Assembly (NCBI RefSeq): GCF_900111945.1
Contig: NZ_FOYO01000001.1
Span: 2,239,751 to 2,303,750 of the forward strand
Direction: 5' to 3'
Length of the DNA: 64,000 nt
From: Litoreibacter janthinus
GTDB lineage: Bacteria; Pseudomonadota; Alphaproteobacteria; Rhodobacterales; Rhodobacteraceae
Both the position numbers and the translations under genes were made by a program. Positions 1 through 8,011 of this stretch are shown piece after piece. The notes under the pieces were generated by a model. The model was given only the letters and a program-made list of their open reading frames with translations. It did no database searches and was not told where the DNA came from. Positions within the stretch are counted from its first letter, which is position 1, and each line of letters opens with the position of its first letter.

Positions 1-515
1 ATCCATAGGCACAGTAATGACAGCCACCAGATTTGGGGCGGAATATTCGGTGCAACAAGGCCGGCAGCGCTGGCAACTATGACCCATCCCCCAAGAAAAC
101 AGGCAGTGACAATGCCAGTCATCTTCGTTGCGAGCCAAAGCGTAAACTCTGGTTGGTTTGCGTGAAGCTTCCATCGCACCAGTGAGCCGCTGAACAAACC
201 GAATCCGACCGCTTGAGCAATCGCTGTCGCGCGCCATCCCACAGAGTGAGCGTGCGTATCCGGAAGGTCCAGTTGCAGGTAACGGGCGGCGAGCACATCA
301 TAGCACCCGACCGCTGCAAGGCTTATCCCAGTGAAAATTGCACTCAAGATCCACGTATCGAACGAGAAGGTTTGGAACACTTCAAAAACAGCTGCAACGT
401 CGATCGCGGCGGTTTTATGATAGAGAAGGCCAACTATCGCGAGGGACAGGCCAACGGCCGATACCTGTCGCGCCACACGCGTCCTATATGCACTTCGGCC
501 GTCTGAAATCCCCAT
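1..515 (-). CDS. MprF/YbhN-like integral membrane protein, N-terminal part (cut by window edge)
   Basis: The reading frame is open from an ATG at 515-513 to the window edge, giving 171 residues without a stop. The start follows a GGGGTGAGAAC stretch that can act as ribosome binding site. The protein has several hydrophobic segments (about residues 18-32, 54-72, 98-112, 132-150). Around residues 93-118 the pattern GWRATAIAQAVGFGLFSGSL followed by VRWKLH resembles the conserved block of the flippase-like domain of phosphatidylglycerol lysyltransferase MprF and the UPF0104/YbhN family, where a variant of GFGxLSGGxVRYRLY is typical. It may therefore flip or modify membrane phospholipids. The C-terminal half, which would show whether a DUF2156 aminoacyltransferase domain is present, is outside the window. 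Family is inferred from one motif; exact function is open. Confidence 0.6.
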   Translation of the reverse strand, partial: MGISDGRSAYRTRVARQVSAVGLSLAIVGLLYHKTAAIDVAAVFEVFQTFSFDTWILSAIFTGISLAAVGCYDVLAARYLQLDLPDTHAHSVGWRATAIAQAVGFGLFSGSLVRWKLHANQPEFTLWLATKMTGIVTACFLGGWVIVASAAGLVAPNIPPQIWWLSLLCLW

Positions 516-643
516 GTTCTCACCCCATTCTCAATCACATGGAGTGGGTCTAGTCGGACCACATGAGGTGTTGCTTAACAGATAAAATGCGCTGCAAAGA
601 AATTTGGGCGTTGCGCTCGGCTCTCCCTTTGGGGGCGAACAAG

Positions 644-674
644 AAAGGCCGCTAGATGCGATCTAGCGGCCTTT
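644..674 (-). terminator. Rho-independent terminator of the ATPase zeta gene
   Basis: A perfect inverted repeat (arms 644-657 and 661-674, loop GCG) lies just beyond the stop codon of the minus-strand DUF1476 gene. Its core is GGCCGCTAGA and its complement. The A/T ends give a short U-run on the minus strand transcript and also on the plus strand, so it could insulate both directions. Confidence 0.8.
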
Positions 675-697
675 CGAAATCATGAAAGATCAGAGGG

Positions 698-1012
698 TTA
701 GATCTCGGACATCAACTGCGCTTTGGCTTTGACCATAAGCTCAACCATCTTTGCGCGAATGGTTGCTTCACTGGCCTTGTCGCCAAGATCACCCGCCACT
801 TTGCGGTAAACGTCCTCGTCGCCGGCTTCTTCGAAATCGGCGCGAACCACTTCTTTGGCGTAATCAGCGGCGTCATCGCCAGATTTGCCCATCAGATCAG
901 CTGCCCAAAGACCCAGCAACTTGTTGCGGCGGGCTTCGGCTTTGAATTGCATTTCTGCATCGTGGGCGAATTTGTTTTCAAAGGCGTTTTCGCGATCGTC
1001 GAAGGTGGTCAT
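698..1012 (-). CDS. F1F0-ATPase inhibitor zeta subunit (DUF1476)
   Basis: This 104-residue protein begins MTTFDDRENAFENKFAHDAE, the characteristic N-terminus of the DUF1476 family, known from Paracoccus denitrificans as the zeta subunit that inhibits ATP hydrolysis by the F1 motor under unfavourable conditions. It is small, highly charged, and has no signal peptide or membrane segment, as expected for a cytosolic factor binding F1. The start at 1012 has AGGAG about seven bases upstream; a longer frame to 1147 exists but its extra 45 residues do not resemble the family. The gene is divergent from purC and ends in a strong hairpin. The family assignment is secure; the role in this organism is by homology. 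Confidence 0.92.
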   Translation of the reverse strand: MTTFDDRENAFENKFAHDAEMQFKAEARRNKLLGLWAADLMGKSGDDAADYAKEVVRADFEEAGDEDVYRKVAGDLGDKASEATIRAKMVELMVKAKAQLMSEI

Positions 1013-1115
1013 TCGAAGCTCCTGTATAAGTCTGTTGTCCTTGATATGCCCATGCTTTCGGGCTGACGCAAGTGCTGGCTGCCAAGACGGGGTGAAGTGA
1101 CGCGCTTTGCTTCGC

Positions 1116-1144
1116 TTGTCTGACCCGCTTGTGTGACGTATAGG
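1116..1144 (+). promoter_or_regulatory. Candidate sigma-70 type promoter for the purC operon
   Basis: TTGTCT (1116-1121) and TATAGG (1139-1144) are separated by 17 bases and lie 63 bases before the purC start in the divergent intergenic region. Elements match the housekeeping consensus moderately well. No transcript data support it. Confidence 0.35.
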
Positions 1145-1207
1145 CACGGCTAATGATGGGACGCGAGTCCCGCCCCCGCGCGGGACGCCGCGTTACAGGA
1201 GATGCCC

Positions 1208-1969
1208 ATGGCACGCCGCAAAAAGATATACGAAGGCAAAGCAAAAACCCTCTACGAAGGCCCCGAGCCCGGAACGCTGGTCCAGTATTTCAAGGACGAC
1301 GCGACAGCCAACAACGCTGAGAAGCATGGCATCATCGAGGGCAAAGGCGTTCTAAACAACCGTTTGAGCGAGTTCTTCATGACCGGCTTGGGTCATATTG
1401 GCGTGCCGACGCATTTCATCAAACGCATCAATATGCGTGAGCAGTTGATCCGCGCTGTGGAAATCATTCCGCTGGAAGTGATCGTGCGCAACTACGCCGC
1501 CGGCTCGATGGCAAAACGTCTTGGCATGGAAGAAGGCACGATGTTGCCGCGCCCGATTGTAGAGTTCTCCTACAAAGATGACGCGCTTGGCGATCCGTTG
1601 GTTCCCGAAGAATATATTATCGCTTTGGGATGGGCCAGCCAGCAAGACCTCGACGATATTGTGGCTTTGGCGTTGCGGGTGAATGACTTCATGTCCGGCG
1701 TTATGTATGGCGTGGGAATCAAGCTGATTGATTTCAAGATCGAGATTGGCCGCCAGTTCGATGGAGATTTCCAACGTCTGATCGTGGCCGACGAGATTAG
1801 CCCAGACAGCTGCCGGTTGTGGGACATGGAGACTGGCCAAAAGCTCGACAAGGACGTGTTCCGCCGCGATCTCGGGAATTTGGCCGATGCCTACACCGAA
1901 GTTGCGCGACGTCTTGGTGTGTTGCCAAACACCAATGCGCCGTTGGGCAAGCCCACACTGATTAACTGA
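1208..1969 (+). CDS. purC: Phosphoribosylaminoimidazole-succinocarboxamide synthase
   Basis: PurC joins aspartate to CAIR with ATP to make SAICAR in de novo purine synthesis. The protein (253 residues) starts [18 protein letters not shown], and contains the family signature [15 protein letters not shown] and the later [10 protein letters not shown] block. Two in-frame ATGs are close together (1202 and 1208); AGGAG ends directly against the first, leaving no spacing, and is six bases from the second, so 1208 is chosen. It heads a same-strand run with an RraB-like gene, purS, an alcohol dehydrogenase and purQ, so purC, purS and purQ are probably co-transcribed. purL, which often follows purQ, is not in the window. 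Confidence 0.96.
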   Translation: MARRKKIYEGKAKTLYEGPEPGTLVQYFKDDATANNAEKHGIIEGKGVLNNRLSEFFMTGLGHIGVPTHFIKRINMREQLIRAVEIIPLEVIVRNYAAGSMAKRLGMEEGTMLPRPIVEFSYKDDALGDPLVPEEYIIALGWASQQDLDDIVALALRVNDFMSGVMYGVGIKLIDFKIEIGRQFDGDFQRLIVADEISPDSCRLWDMETGQKLDKDVFRRDLGNLADAYTEVARRLGVLPNTNAPLGKPTLIN

Positions 1970-1982
1970 CGGGCAGGGACCA

Positions 1983-2357
1983 GTGATCTTACGTCTGCTA
2001 AATTCTATCGCCGCGCGGTTTCGCAAGCCGTTGGAATTGGGCAGCCCTAAGGCCAACAAGCTGGTGCTCGATCAGATAGCAGAGCAGGGGGATGACGGCA
2101 CGCAGGAACGCCATGTTCGCCACTTTGCCTATCCAATGCGCGGTGCGAACGCTGCCAACAAGCACTCGGCTCTAGAGCTATTTGCAGAGGCGGGGCTGGA
2201 TATCTCCGAAGCCCAATATCGCGGCGGTGTCGTGGGCGAGCATTATGCCGCTGTGGCCGACGAAGAATTTGACCAATTGACCGACAGCCTGCGCGACGAG
2301 TTTTCGCGCATGGGGTGGGAATATGACGGCTGGGAATGCGCCGTCCTAAAAAGCTGA
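1983..2357 (+). CDS. RraB-like regulator of ribonuclease E
   Basis: The 124-residue product has the RraB pattern: a D-Q-I-x-E-Q-G-D-D-G block near residues 31-39, then RHVRHFAYPMRG, and a C-terminal RMGWEYDGWECAVLK. RraB in Escherichia coli binds the C-terminal region of RNase E and modulates degradosome activity. The start is a GTG 13 bases after the purC stop, with a weak AGGGA upstream; no better start exists before the conserved part. It sits inside a purine operon, between purC and purS, which is not an obvious functional home. RNase E itself lies about 6 kb downstream in this window, so adaptor and target are neighbours on the chromosome. Family call is fairly sure; that it acts on RNase E here is inference. 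Confidence 0.75.
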   Translation: MILRLLNSIAARFRKPLELGSPKANKLVLDQIAEQGDDGTQERHVRHFAYPMRGANAANKHSALELFAEAGLDISEAQYRGGVVGEHYAAVADEEFDQLTDSLRDEFSRMGWEYDGWECAVLKS

Positions 2358-2370
2358 GGGAGCTAGAGCA

Positions 2371-2601
2371 ATGAAGGCACGCGTCCATATCATGTTGAAA
2401 AACGGGGTCCTTGATCCACAAGGCGAGGCTGTGCGCCACGCCCTTGGGACTTTGGGCTTCGACGGTGTGCACGGTGTGCGCCAGGGAAAGGTGATCGAAC
2501 TGGACCTGGCCGACGGCACCACCGAAGCGACCGTCAAGGACATGTGCGAAAAACTGCTCGCGAACACGGTGATCGAAAGCTACACGATCGAGCTGGCGTG
2601 A
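2371..2601 (+). CDS. purS: Phosphoribosylformylglycinamidine synthase subunit PurS
   Basis: PurS is the small scaffold of the three-part FGAM synthase (PurL, PurQ, PurS), thought to hold the glutaminase and synthetase together. The 76-residue protein has the family features MKARVHIMLKNGVLDPQG at the N-terminus and a VRQGKVIEL strand in the middle, and is of normal length. GAGGGAGCTAGAGCA precedes the ATG. Its stop codon shares one base with the ATG of the following alcohol dehydrogenase gene, so the two are likely translationally coupled even though the products are unrelated. Confidence 0.95.
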   Translation: MKARVHIMLKNGVLDPQGEAVRHALGTLGFDGVHGVRQGKVIELDLADGTTEATVKDMCEKLLANTVIESYTIELA

Positions 2602-3638
2602 TGCGGGCTGCCGTGCTCCGCGAATACAACGCGCCGCTGTCCCTTGAGGACGTGGCAGAGCCGGAATGCCCGCAGGATGGCGTCGTCCTGAAGGTTATGG
2701 CCTGCGGCGTGTGCCGTTCGGACTGGCACGGTTGGACCGGAGAACATCCCCGCGTGAAACCCGGTCAGATCGGCGGGCACGAGTATTGCGGTGAAGTGGT
2801 CGAAGCGGGCCCATTGGCCGCGCACAAGGTCGGCGACAAGCTGATCGCCCCGTTTATCCTGGCCTGTGGCACATGCCCGTCCTGTCAGGAAGGCAACCAG
2901 AACACCTGTCCGAACCAGCGCCTTCCGGGCTTTATCGAGCCGGGTGCGTTTGCCGAATACGTTGCGGTCCCGTTCGATCATAATCTGGCGCATCTGCCGG
3001 AAAACCTGTCACCGACTGTAGCCGCTGGACTTGGTTGTCGAGTTACGACGGCATGGCACGCCTTGACGGGTCGCGCCGCTTTGCAGCCGGGGGAATGGCT
3101 TGCCGTTCATGGAACTGGCGGCATTGGTCTGTCCACGCTGTTGCTTGGTATCGCAATGGGTGCGCGTGTTGTCGTCGTCGACATTGTCGAGGAAAAACTG
3201 TCCCACGCCAAAGGGTTGGGCGCCGAAGCTGCGGTAAACGCCATGAAGGGCGATGTCGCGGCTCAAATCAAAGAAATCACTGGCGGCGGGGCTCATGTCT
3301 CGGTTGAGGCGCTTGGTCTGCCTGTGACGACGAATGCGTCTATCGAGTGCTTGCGGCCGTTGGGCCGACATGTGCAGGTCGGGATGCCCGTAGGGCACAC
3401 CGCGACGATGGAAATCAACATGAGTGCCGTCTACCAAGGTAATCTGGCACTTTTCGGCACGCGCGGAATGCCATCGTGGAAATACCCCAGCTTGCTGGCG
3501 CTCATCACCAGTGGGCGGATTGACATGTCGCCGCTCATTGCTCGCGAGATCGGGTTGTCCGGCGTGTCCGATGAACTTGCTGCCTTCAACGGGCCGACCC
3601 CTCCGGGCGTGGCCGTTATCACCGATTTTCTTAGCTAA
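2601..3638 (+). CDS. Zinc-dependent alcohol dehydrogenase (medium-chain family)
   Basis: The 345-residue protein is a medium-chain dehydrogenase/reductase: catalytic zinc region CGVCRSDWHG and GGHEYCG in the N-terminal part, structural zinc cysteines in CGTCPSCQEGNQNTC, then an NAD(P)-binding GTGGIGLSTLL Rossmann loop. It should oxidise an alcohol or reduce an aldehyde with NAD(P); the substrate cannot be told. An upstream in-frame ATG at 2544 lies inside purS and is rejected because the family N-terminus starts at 2601. The gene is wedged between purS and purQ, overlapping purS by one base and ending 12 bases before purQ, so it is expressed with purine synthesis genes. Possible links are detoxification of an aldehyde or a chance insertion. 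Confidence 0.9.
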   Translation: MRAAVLREYNAPLSLEDVAEPECPQDGVVLKVMACGVCRSDWHGWTGEHPRVKPGQIGGHEYCGEVVEAGPLAAHKVGDKLIAPFILACGTCPSCQEGNQNTCPNQRLPGFIEPGAFAEYVAVPFDHNLAHLPENLSPTVAAGLGCRVTTAWHALTGRAALQPGEWLAVHGTGGIGLSTLLLGIAMGARVVVVDIVEEKLSHAKGLGAEAAVNAMKGDVAAQIKEITGGGAHVSVEALGLPVTTNASIECLRPLGRHVQVGMPVGHTATMEINMSAVYQGNLALFGTRGMPSWKYPSLLALITSGRIDMSPLIAREIGLSGVSDELAAFNGPTPPGVAVITDFLS

Positions 3639-3650
3639 AGGGCCGTTTCT

Positions 3651-4319
3651 ATGAAAGCTGCTGTCATCGTTTTCCCCGGATCCAACTGCGACCGCGATTT
3701 GGCCGAAGGCTTCCGCCAAGCCGGATTTGACGTCTCCATGGTTTGGCACAAAGACACCGCTTTGCCGGAAGGCATGGATGTGATCGGTATTCCCGGGGGC
3801 TTTTCTTTTGGCGACTACCTGCGGTGCGGCGCGATCGCGGCCCAATCGCCGATTTGCCGCGCGGTTGTGGACTATGCCCATAGGGGCGGCCACGTCTTGG
3901 GGTTCTGTAACGGCTTTCAGGTGTTGTGCGAAACCGGATTGCTCCCTGGTGTGCTGATGCGCAATGCGGGGCTGAAGTTCGTATGCCGCCAGCAAACCCT
4001 ACGGGTCGAGACCGAGGACAGCCCCTTCACCAACGCCTACAGCAAGGGCAGCGAGATCATGGTGCCAATCGCCCACCACGATGGGAACTTTTCCGCCGAT
4101 GCAGAATTGGTGGCGCGCCTCCGTGGCGAAGATCGCGTGGCGTTCAGCTATGTCGGCAACCCGAACGGTTCTGCTGGCGATATTGCTGGAATTCTAAGTG
4201 AAAACCGCCGCGTTCTGGGAATGATGCCGCATCCTGAACGCGCTTGCGAGCCTGCGCATGGTGGCACGGACGGGCAGGGCGTTTTCAAATCTTTGAACGA
4301 GCTTTTGGCGCTGGCGTAA
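3651..4319 (+). CDS. purQ: Phosphoribosylformylglycinamidine synthase subunit PurQ (glutaminase)
   Basis: PurQ releases ammonia from glutamine for the PurL synthetase step of purine synthesis. The 222-residue sequence shows the class I glutamine amidotransferase triad: nucleophile cysteine in [10 protein letters not shown], and the His/Glu pair in [11 protein letters not shown] near the C-terminus. The N-terminal [20 protein letters not shown] is typical. It follows the inserted alcohol dehydrogenase by 12 bases and is the last recognisable purine gene here; the next gene, a histidine kinase, starts 54 bases on. Confidence 0.96.
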   Translation: MKAAVIVFPGSNCDRDLAEGFRQAGFDVSMVWHKDTALPEGMDVIGIPGGFSFGDYLRCGAIAAQSPICRAVVDYAHRGGHVLGFCNGFQVLCETGLLPGVLMRNAGLKFVCRQQTLRVETEDSPFTNAYSKGSEIMVPIAHHDGNFSADAELVARLRGEDRVAFSYVGNPNGSAGDIAGILSENRRVLGMMPHPERACEPAHGGTDGQGVFKSLNELLALA

Positions 4320-4373
4320 TTCCGCTTATGGGTGCGCTTGAGAGTGGGCGATGTCTCACCTAATCTAGCGGCT

Positions 4374-6215
4374 ATGAAAACAACGCCTCCTTCCGGCGGG
4401 ACCGACTTGAAAACGGTGCCGCCCTTCCAAGTTCGGCCATCGCGCAAGGCGACATGGCTGGTGCGGGGCGTTGTCGTGGGGTTGATCGCCGTTGCGGTTG
4501 GCATCATCTGGGTTTCAAATCTTTGGCTGACGGATCGGTTTACCGAAACCACGCGCAACCGTGGCGAGATCCGGTTAGCGCTGTATTCCAATGCGATCAC
4601 GTCCGAGCTCCAGCGAAACCGCGTGGTGCCGTTGCTGCTGTCCCGCGACCCGGTGATGATCTCGGCTCTGAACTCCAACGACTTTTCCGCGACGTCGCGC
4701 CGCTTGATTTCGTTCTCCGAAGAGATTGGGGCGGCGGGTTTACGTCTGCTGGATCAGAACGGTGTGATCGTGGCCTCGGCAGACCGCAATGAGTTAGGCG
4801 CGGCCTTCCGCAATGCGCCCTACTTCGTAGCTGCCTTGCGCACCAATGAAACGGTGTTCAACGCGACACAGCTTGAGAGTGGCGCTTACAAATTCACCTA
4901 TGCCCGCCGCATCGAATCTGAAAAGCAGGGCATCGGCGTAATCGTCGTTGATGTAGATCTGCGCCAATTCGAAACGCGTTGGCGGTCGCCGTCAGAGGCG
5001 GTTTTGGTGACCAATTCAGAAGGCCTGACCGTCATTGCAACCGACCCGAGATGGCGTGGTTTGGATATTTCGGAAGCATTGGAAACCCGCACTCCAGACA
5101 GTGCGTTGCGCCGCGCGTTTGAGGCCACCGGCGGGTTTTTCGACATAGAGCAACCGGATGCCTATTTCCGTGGCGAGGCCGTCATGGAGATGTCGGGGCG
5201 TATTCCATTCCGTGGCTGGCGGATAACGTCGTTTTCCACTTATGCAAGTGTACGCGAGCGGGTGAACGGAGTCTTGGCCATTGAGATCATGGCGTTCGCC
5301 ATCCTGCTGGCCTTGGCGTTCTATGTGTTGTCGCGTCGGGCGCAGTCGCAAGCGGGCTTCTTTCGTCGAGAAAGTGAAGAATTGCGCGCGTTGAACCTGC
5401 GTCTCAGCCGTGAAATCGCGGAACGTCAGAAAGTCCAAAAGAACCTGGAGGTGGCGGAGCAATCACTTGCCCAGTCGCAGAAACTGGCGGCCTTGGGCGA
5501 AATGTCAGCCGCCGTGAGCCATGAGTTGAACCAGCCGCTTGCAGCGATGAAGACCTATCTTGCGGGCGCAAAGCTGTTGCTACAACGTCGCCGACCGGAT
5601 GAAGCGCAAGCATCATTTCAAAGGATTGATGACCTGATCGAGCGGATGGGCGCGATCACGCGCCAGTTGAAATCTTACGCCAGAAAGGGCGGCGACGCGC
5701 TAGAGCCCGTTGATTTACGCGACGCTGTGCGCGGGTCGCTCTCGATGATGGAACCGCAGCTGAAACGCGGCGACGTTCGCGTGATCTCGACCTTGCCGGA
5801 CGAGCCGGTTTTGGTTCTTGGCGACCGTGTCCGCTTGGAGCAGGTGATCATCAACTTGTTCCGCAACGCACTTGACGCCACGAAGGGCGCGCAGCGGCCG
5901 CAGGTCGAAATTCTACTGAATTCTGGCGAAACTGCCGTGCTCAGTGTTCGCGACAACGGCGAAGGGCTGGAGAATTTGGATGAGTTGTTCGAGCCGTTTT
6001 ACACCACCAAACAACCCGGAGAGGGGGTCGGGCTCGGGCTCGCAATCTCCTCAGGGATTGTCGCCGATTTGGGGGGGCGGTTGACCGCACGCAATGGTCA
6101 CGCTGGCGGTGCCGTTTTCGAGGTACAGCTTCCCATTTTGGGTCAAGAGGCGATCAAGACCCAACCGCCGACACCTTTGCCGGTCACCGACCAAAAAATT
6201 GAGGCCGCCGAATAG
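4374..6215 (+). CDS. dctB: DctB-type sensor histidine kinase
   Basis: A membrane sensor kinase of about 613 residues. One membrane segment lies near residues 28-52, a periplasmic double-PAS (PDC-like) region follows, then a second membrane segment near 298-318, a coiled coil (about 330-370), the H-box with phospho-accepting His383 in AVSHELNQPLAAMK, and the ATPase domain with an N-box (NLFRNALDA), G1 (DNGEGL) and G2 (GVGLGLAI). This architecture is that of DctB, which senses C4-dicarboxylates and phosphorylates DctD. An alternative GTG start at 4332 would add 14 residues; neither start has a good ribosome binding site, so the start is uncertain. dctD follows after 27 bases. No dicarboxylate transporter gene is in the window, so the ligand is inferred only from family. 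Confidence 0.85.
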   Translation: MKTTPPSGGTDLKTVPPFQVRPSRKATWLVRGVVVGLIAVAVGIIWVSNLWLTDRFTETTRNRGEIRLALYSNAITSELQRNRVVPLLLSRDPVMISALNSNDFSATSRRLISFSEEIGAAGLRLLDQNGVIVASADRNELGAAFRNAPYFVAALRTNETVFNATQLESGAYKFTYARRIESEKQGIGVIVVDVDLRQFETRWRSPSEAVLVTNSEGLTVIATDPRWRGLDISEALETRTPDSALRRAFEATGGFFDIEQPDAYFRGEAVMEMSGRIPFRGWRITSFSTYASVRERVNGVLAIEIMAFAILLALAFYVLSRRAQSQAGFFRRESEELRALNLRLSREIAERQKVQKNLEVAEQSLAQSQKLAALGEMSAAVSHELNQPLAAMKTYLAGAKLLLQRRRPDEAQASFQRIDDLIERMGAITRQLKSYARKGGDALEPVDLRDAVRGSLSMMEPQLKRGDVRVISTLPDEPVLVLGDRVRLEQVIINLFRNALDATKGAQRPQVEILLNSGETAVLSVRDNGEGLENLDELFEPFYTTKQPGEGVGLGLAISSGIVADLGGRLTARNGHAGGAVFEVQLPILGQEAIKTQPPTPLPVTDQKIEAAE

Positions 6216-6242
6216 GCGCTAGTCACCAAAAGGAGCCAGATC

Positions 6243-7574
6243 ATGGCCAATGCATTGAAAATCGCGATTGTAGATGACGAACAGGATATGCGGCAGTCGA
6301 TTTCCCAGTGGCTTGCCCTGTCGGGCTATGACACTGAGACGTTTGCGAGCGCAGAGGAAGCTTTGAAGGGGATCGGCAACGATTACCCCGGGATCGTTGT
6401 CAGTGACATCAAGATGCCTGGTATGGACGGGATGCAGTTCCTCAAAAGGTTGATGAGCCAAGATAGCGCTTTGCCGGTGATCATGATTACAGGCCATGGC
6501 GATGTTCCCATGGCGGTCGAGGCGATGCGAGTCGGGGCGTTTGATTTTCTTGAAAAGCCATTCAATCCCGACCGGATGACCCAGCTTGCCAAACGCGCGA
6601 CGATCTCTCGCCGCCTGACGCTCGACAACCGTGCGCTGCGCCGCGAACTGTCCGACGGCGCGGCCTTGATGCGAAAACTAATCGGCTCGTCCCCCGTTAT
6701 GGATCGCCTGCGCGAGGACATTCTGGATTTAGGGCAAGCAGACGGTCACGTCCTCATCGACGGGGAAACCGGTTCCGGTAAAACGCTCACCGCACACGCG
6801 CTCCACGCCGTTGGTCCACGGGCCGGGAAGAAATTTGTTACACTGAGCTGTGCGGCATTCGACGAGACGGCCTTGTCGCGCAAGCTGTTCGATCCGGTAG
6901 AGGAGGGCGAGGAGCTGCCTCTGGTCGAGCAAGCGCGCGGCGGCACCTTGGTGCTTGAAGATATCGAAGCGCTGCCGAGTACGTTGCAAGCGCGTCTGCT
7001 GCAACTCATCAATGAGCAGGGTAGCCCCGCAGAAACCCGCATCATCGCGATCTGCAACACACAAGAACAAGACAAAACCTGTGAAGACCTGATCCGTGCC
7101 GATCTGTATTACCGCCTAGCCGCGATGAAAATTACCATCCCGCCGCTTCGCCAAAGGGGCGAGGATATTCTCACGCTGTTCAATCGGTTTGGGGAACAGT
7201 TCGGCGAAGAATACGGCTCCGACGCGCCCGAGGTCTCAGCGCAAGAAGCAGCACAGCTGCTGCAGGCCCCGTGGCCGGGAAATGTGCGCCAATTGATCAA
7301 CGTGGCAGAGCGGGCCGTATTGCAAAACCGCCGTGGATCCGGCTCGATCGCGTCGCTTTTGATGGCGGACAACTCCGAGATGGGCCCCGTGATCACCACC
7401 GAGGGCAAACCGCTCAAGGAATACGTAGAAGCGTTCGAGAGGATGCTGATCGACAACACCATGCGTCGCCACAAGGGTTCTATCGCGTCGGTGATGGACG
7501 AATTGTGCCTCCCGCGTCGAACACTGAACGAAAAGATGGCAAAATACGGATTGCAACGCGCGGACTACGTCTAG
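6243..7574 (+). CDS. dctD: DctD-type response regulator lacking the GAFTGA loop
   Basis: The 443-residue protein has a receiver domain (acidic pair D11/D12, phospho-acceptor D55 in VVSDIKMPG, K105), an AAA+ domain with Walker A GETGSGKT (174-181), an altered Walker B reading GGTLVLEDI, an arginine-finger region RADLYYRLAAM, and a C-terminal Fis-type helix-turn-helix. In sigma-54 activators a GAFTGA motif follows an ELFG-like block; here that stretch reads KLFDPVEEGEELPLVEQ and the motif is absent. The canonical DE of Walker B is ED. It therefore probably does not open sigma-54 promoters, much as the Rhodobacter capsulatus NtrC acts without GAFTGA on the sigma-70 holoenzyme. It is paired with dctB upstream. 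The AGGAGCC ribosome site lies before the ATG. Naming as dctD rests on pairing and domain order. Confidence 0.82.
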   Translation: MANALKIAIVDDEQDMRQSISQWLALSGYDTETFASAEEALKGIGNDYPGIVVSDIKMPGMDGMQFLKRLMSQDSALPVIMITGHGDVPMAVEAMRVGAFDFLEKPFNPDRMTQLAKRATISRRLTLDNRALRRELSDGAALMRKLIGSSPVMDRLREDILDLGQADGHVLIDGETGSGKTLTAHALHAVGPRAGKKFVTLSCAAFDETALSRKLFDPVEEGEELPLVEQARGGTLVLEDIEALPSTLQARLLQLINEQGSPAETRIIAICNTQEQDKTCEDLIRADLYYRLAAMKITIPPLRQRGEDILTLFNRFGEQFGEEYGSDAPEVSAQEAAQLLQAPWPGNVRQLINVAERAVLQNRRGSGSIASLLMADNSEMGPVITTEGKPLKEYVEAFERMLIDNTMRRHKGSIASVMDELCLPRRTLNEKMAKYGLQRADYV

Positions 7575-8011
7575 TAGCGCGTATTTCGCGAATGGACCGG
7601 ACCGTTCTTCATGCCATAAGCGATTGTTCATTGTAATCGGCATGCAAACAATACTATGTGTTGAGGACGGTCCGGTGTCCCGAAGAGGCGCATTGGACCG
7701 GTTAGAGTTTCACTGCAGCTTCGCCCGAAGGACAAAACGGGCACAGGCACCGCAGGATTGACGGCCCATTTGGGCCATCGCCGCTGGCTCGCAAAACGCG
7801 CCGTGGCACCATTCGTAAGGCTTGCGCCCCCAATTTTGGCCCAAGTCGGAGACAAGAACGCGATGAGACGCGACAGGCACAGCTACGGATACCGTGACGG
7901 GGGACACCCCGCGTCACAGGCCGTTTTGCAGCCATCCGCGTCCAGGCTCGCCCAAACTAGACATCCCGCTAATTCTGACGCGCCCCCAGGGGCGCTAAGG
8001 ACGTTGGCCAG
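7575..8011 (+). promoter_or_regulatory. Long structured leader of the RNase E gene (no ORF supported)
   Basis: No reading frame in these 437 bases looks coding. Visible structures are a 10-base inverted repeat ACCGGACCGT (7596-7605) with ACGGTCCGGT (7667-7676); another copy of GGACCGG at 7695-7701; a GGCCC/GGGCC hairpin with ATTT loop (7763-7776); a distant GGCCCAA (7838-7844) able to compete for the same TTGGGCC (7770-7776); and a GCGCCCC/GGGGCGC hairpin (7980-7995) just before the ribosome binding site of rne. The first repeat could also end the dctD transcript, but it has no U-run. RNase E of enterobacteria autoregulates through its leader, so a similar role is plausible here. Confidence 0.5.

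Noticed and set aside
1352..2059. A 235-residue frame on the minus strand over purC
   Set aside because: It is antisense to a clear purC and has no family pattern; long antisense frames are common in this GC-rich DNA.
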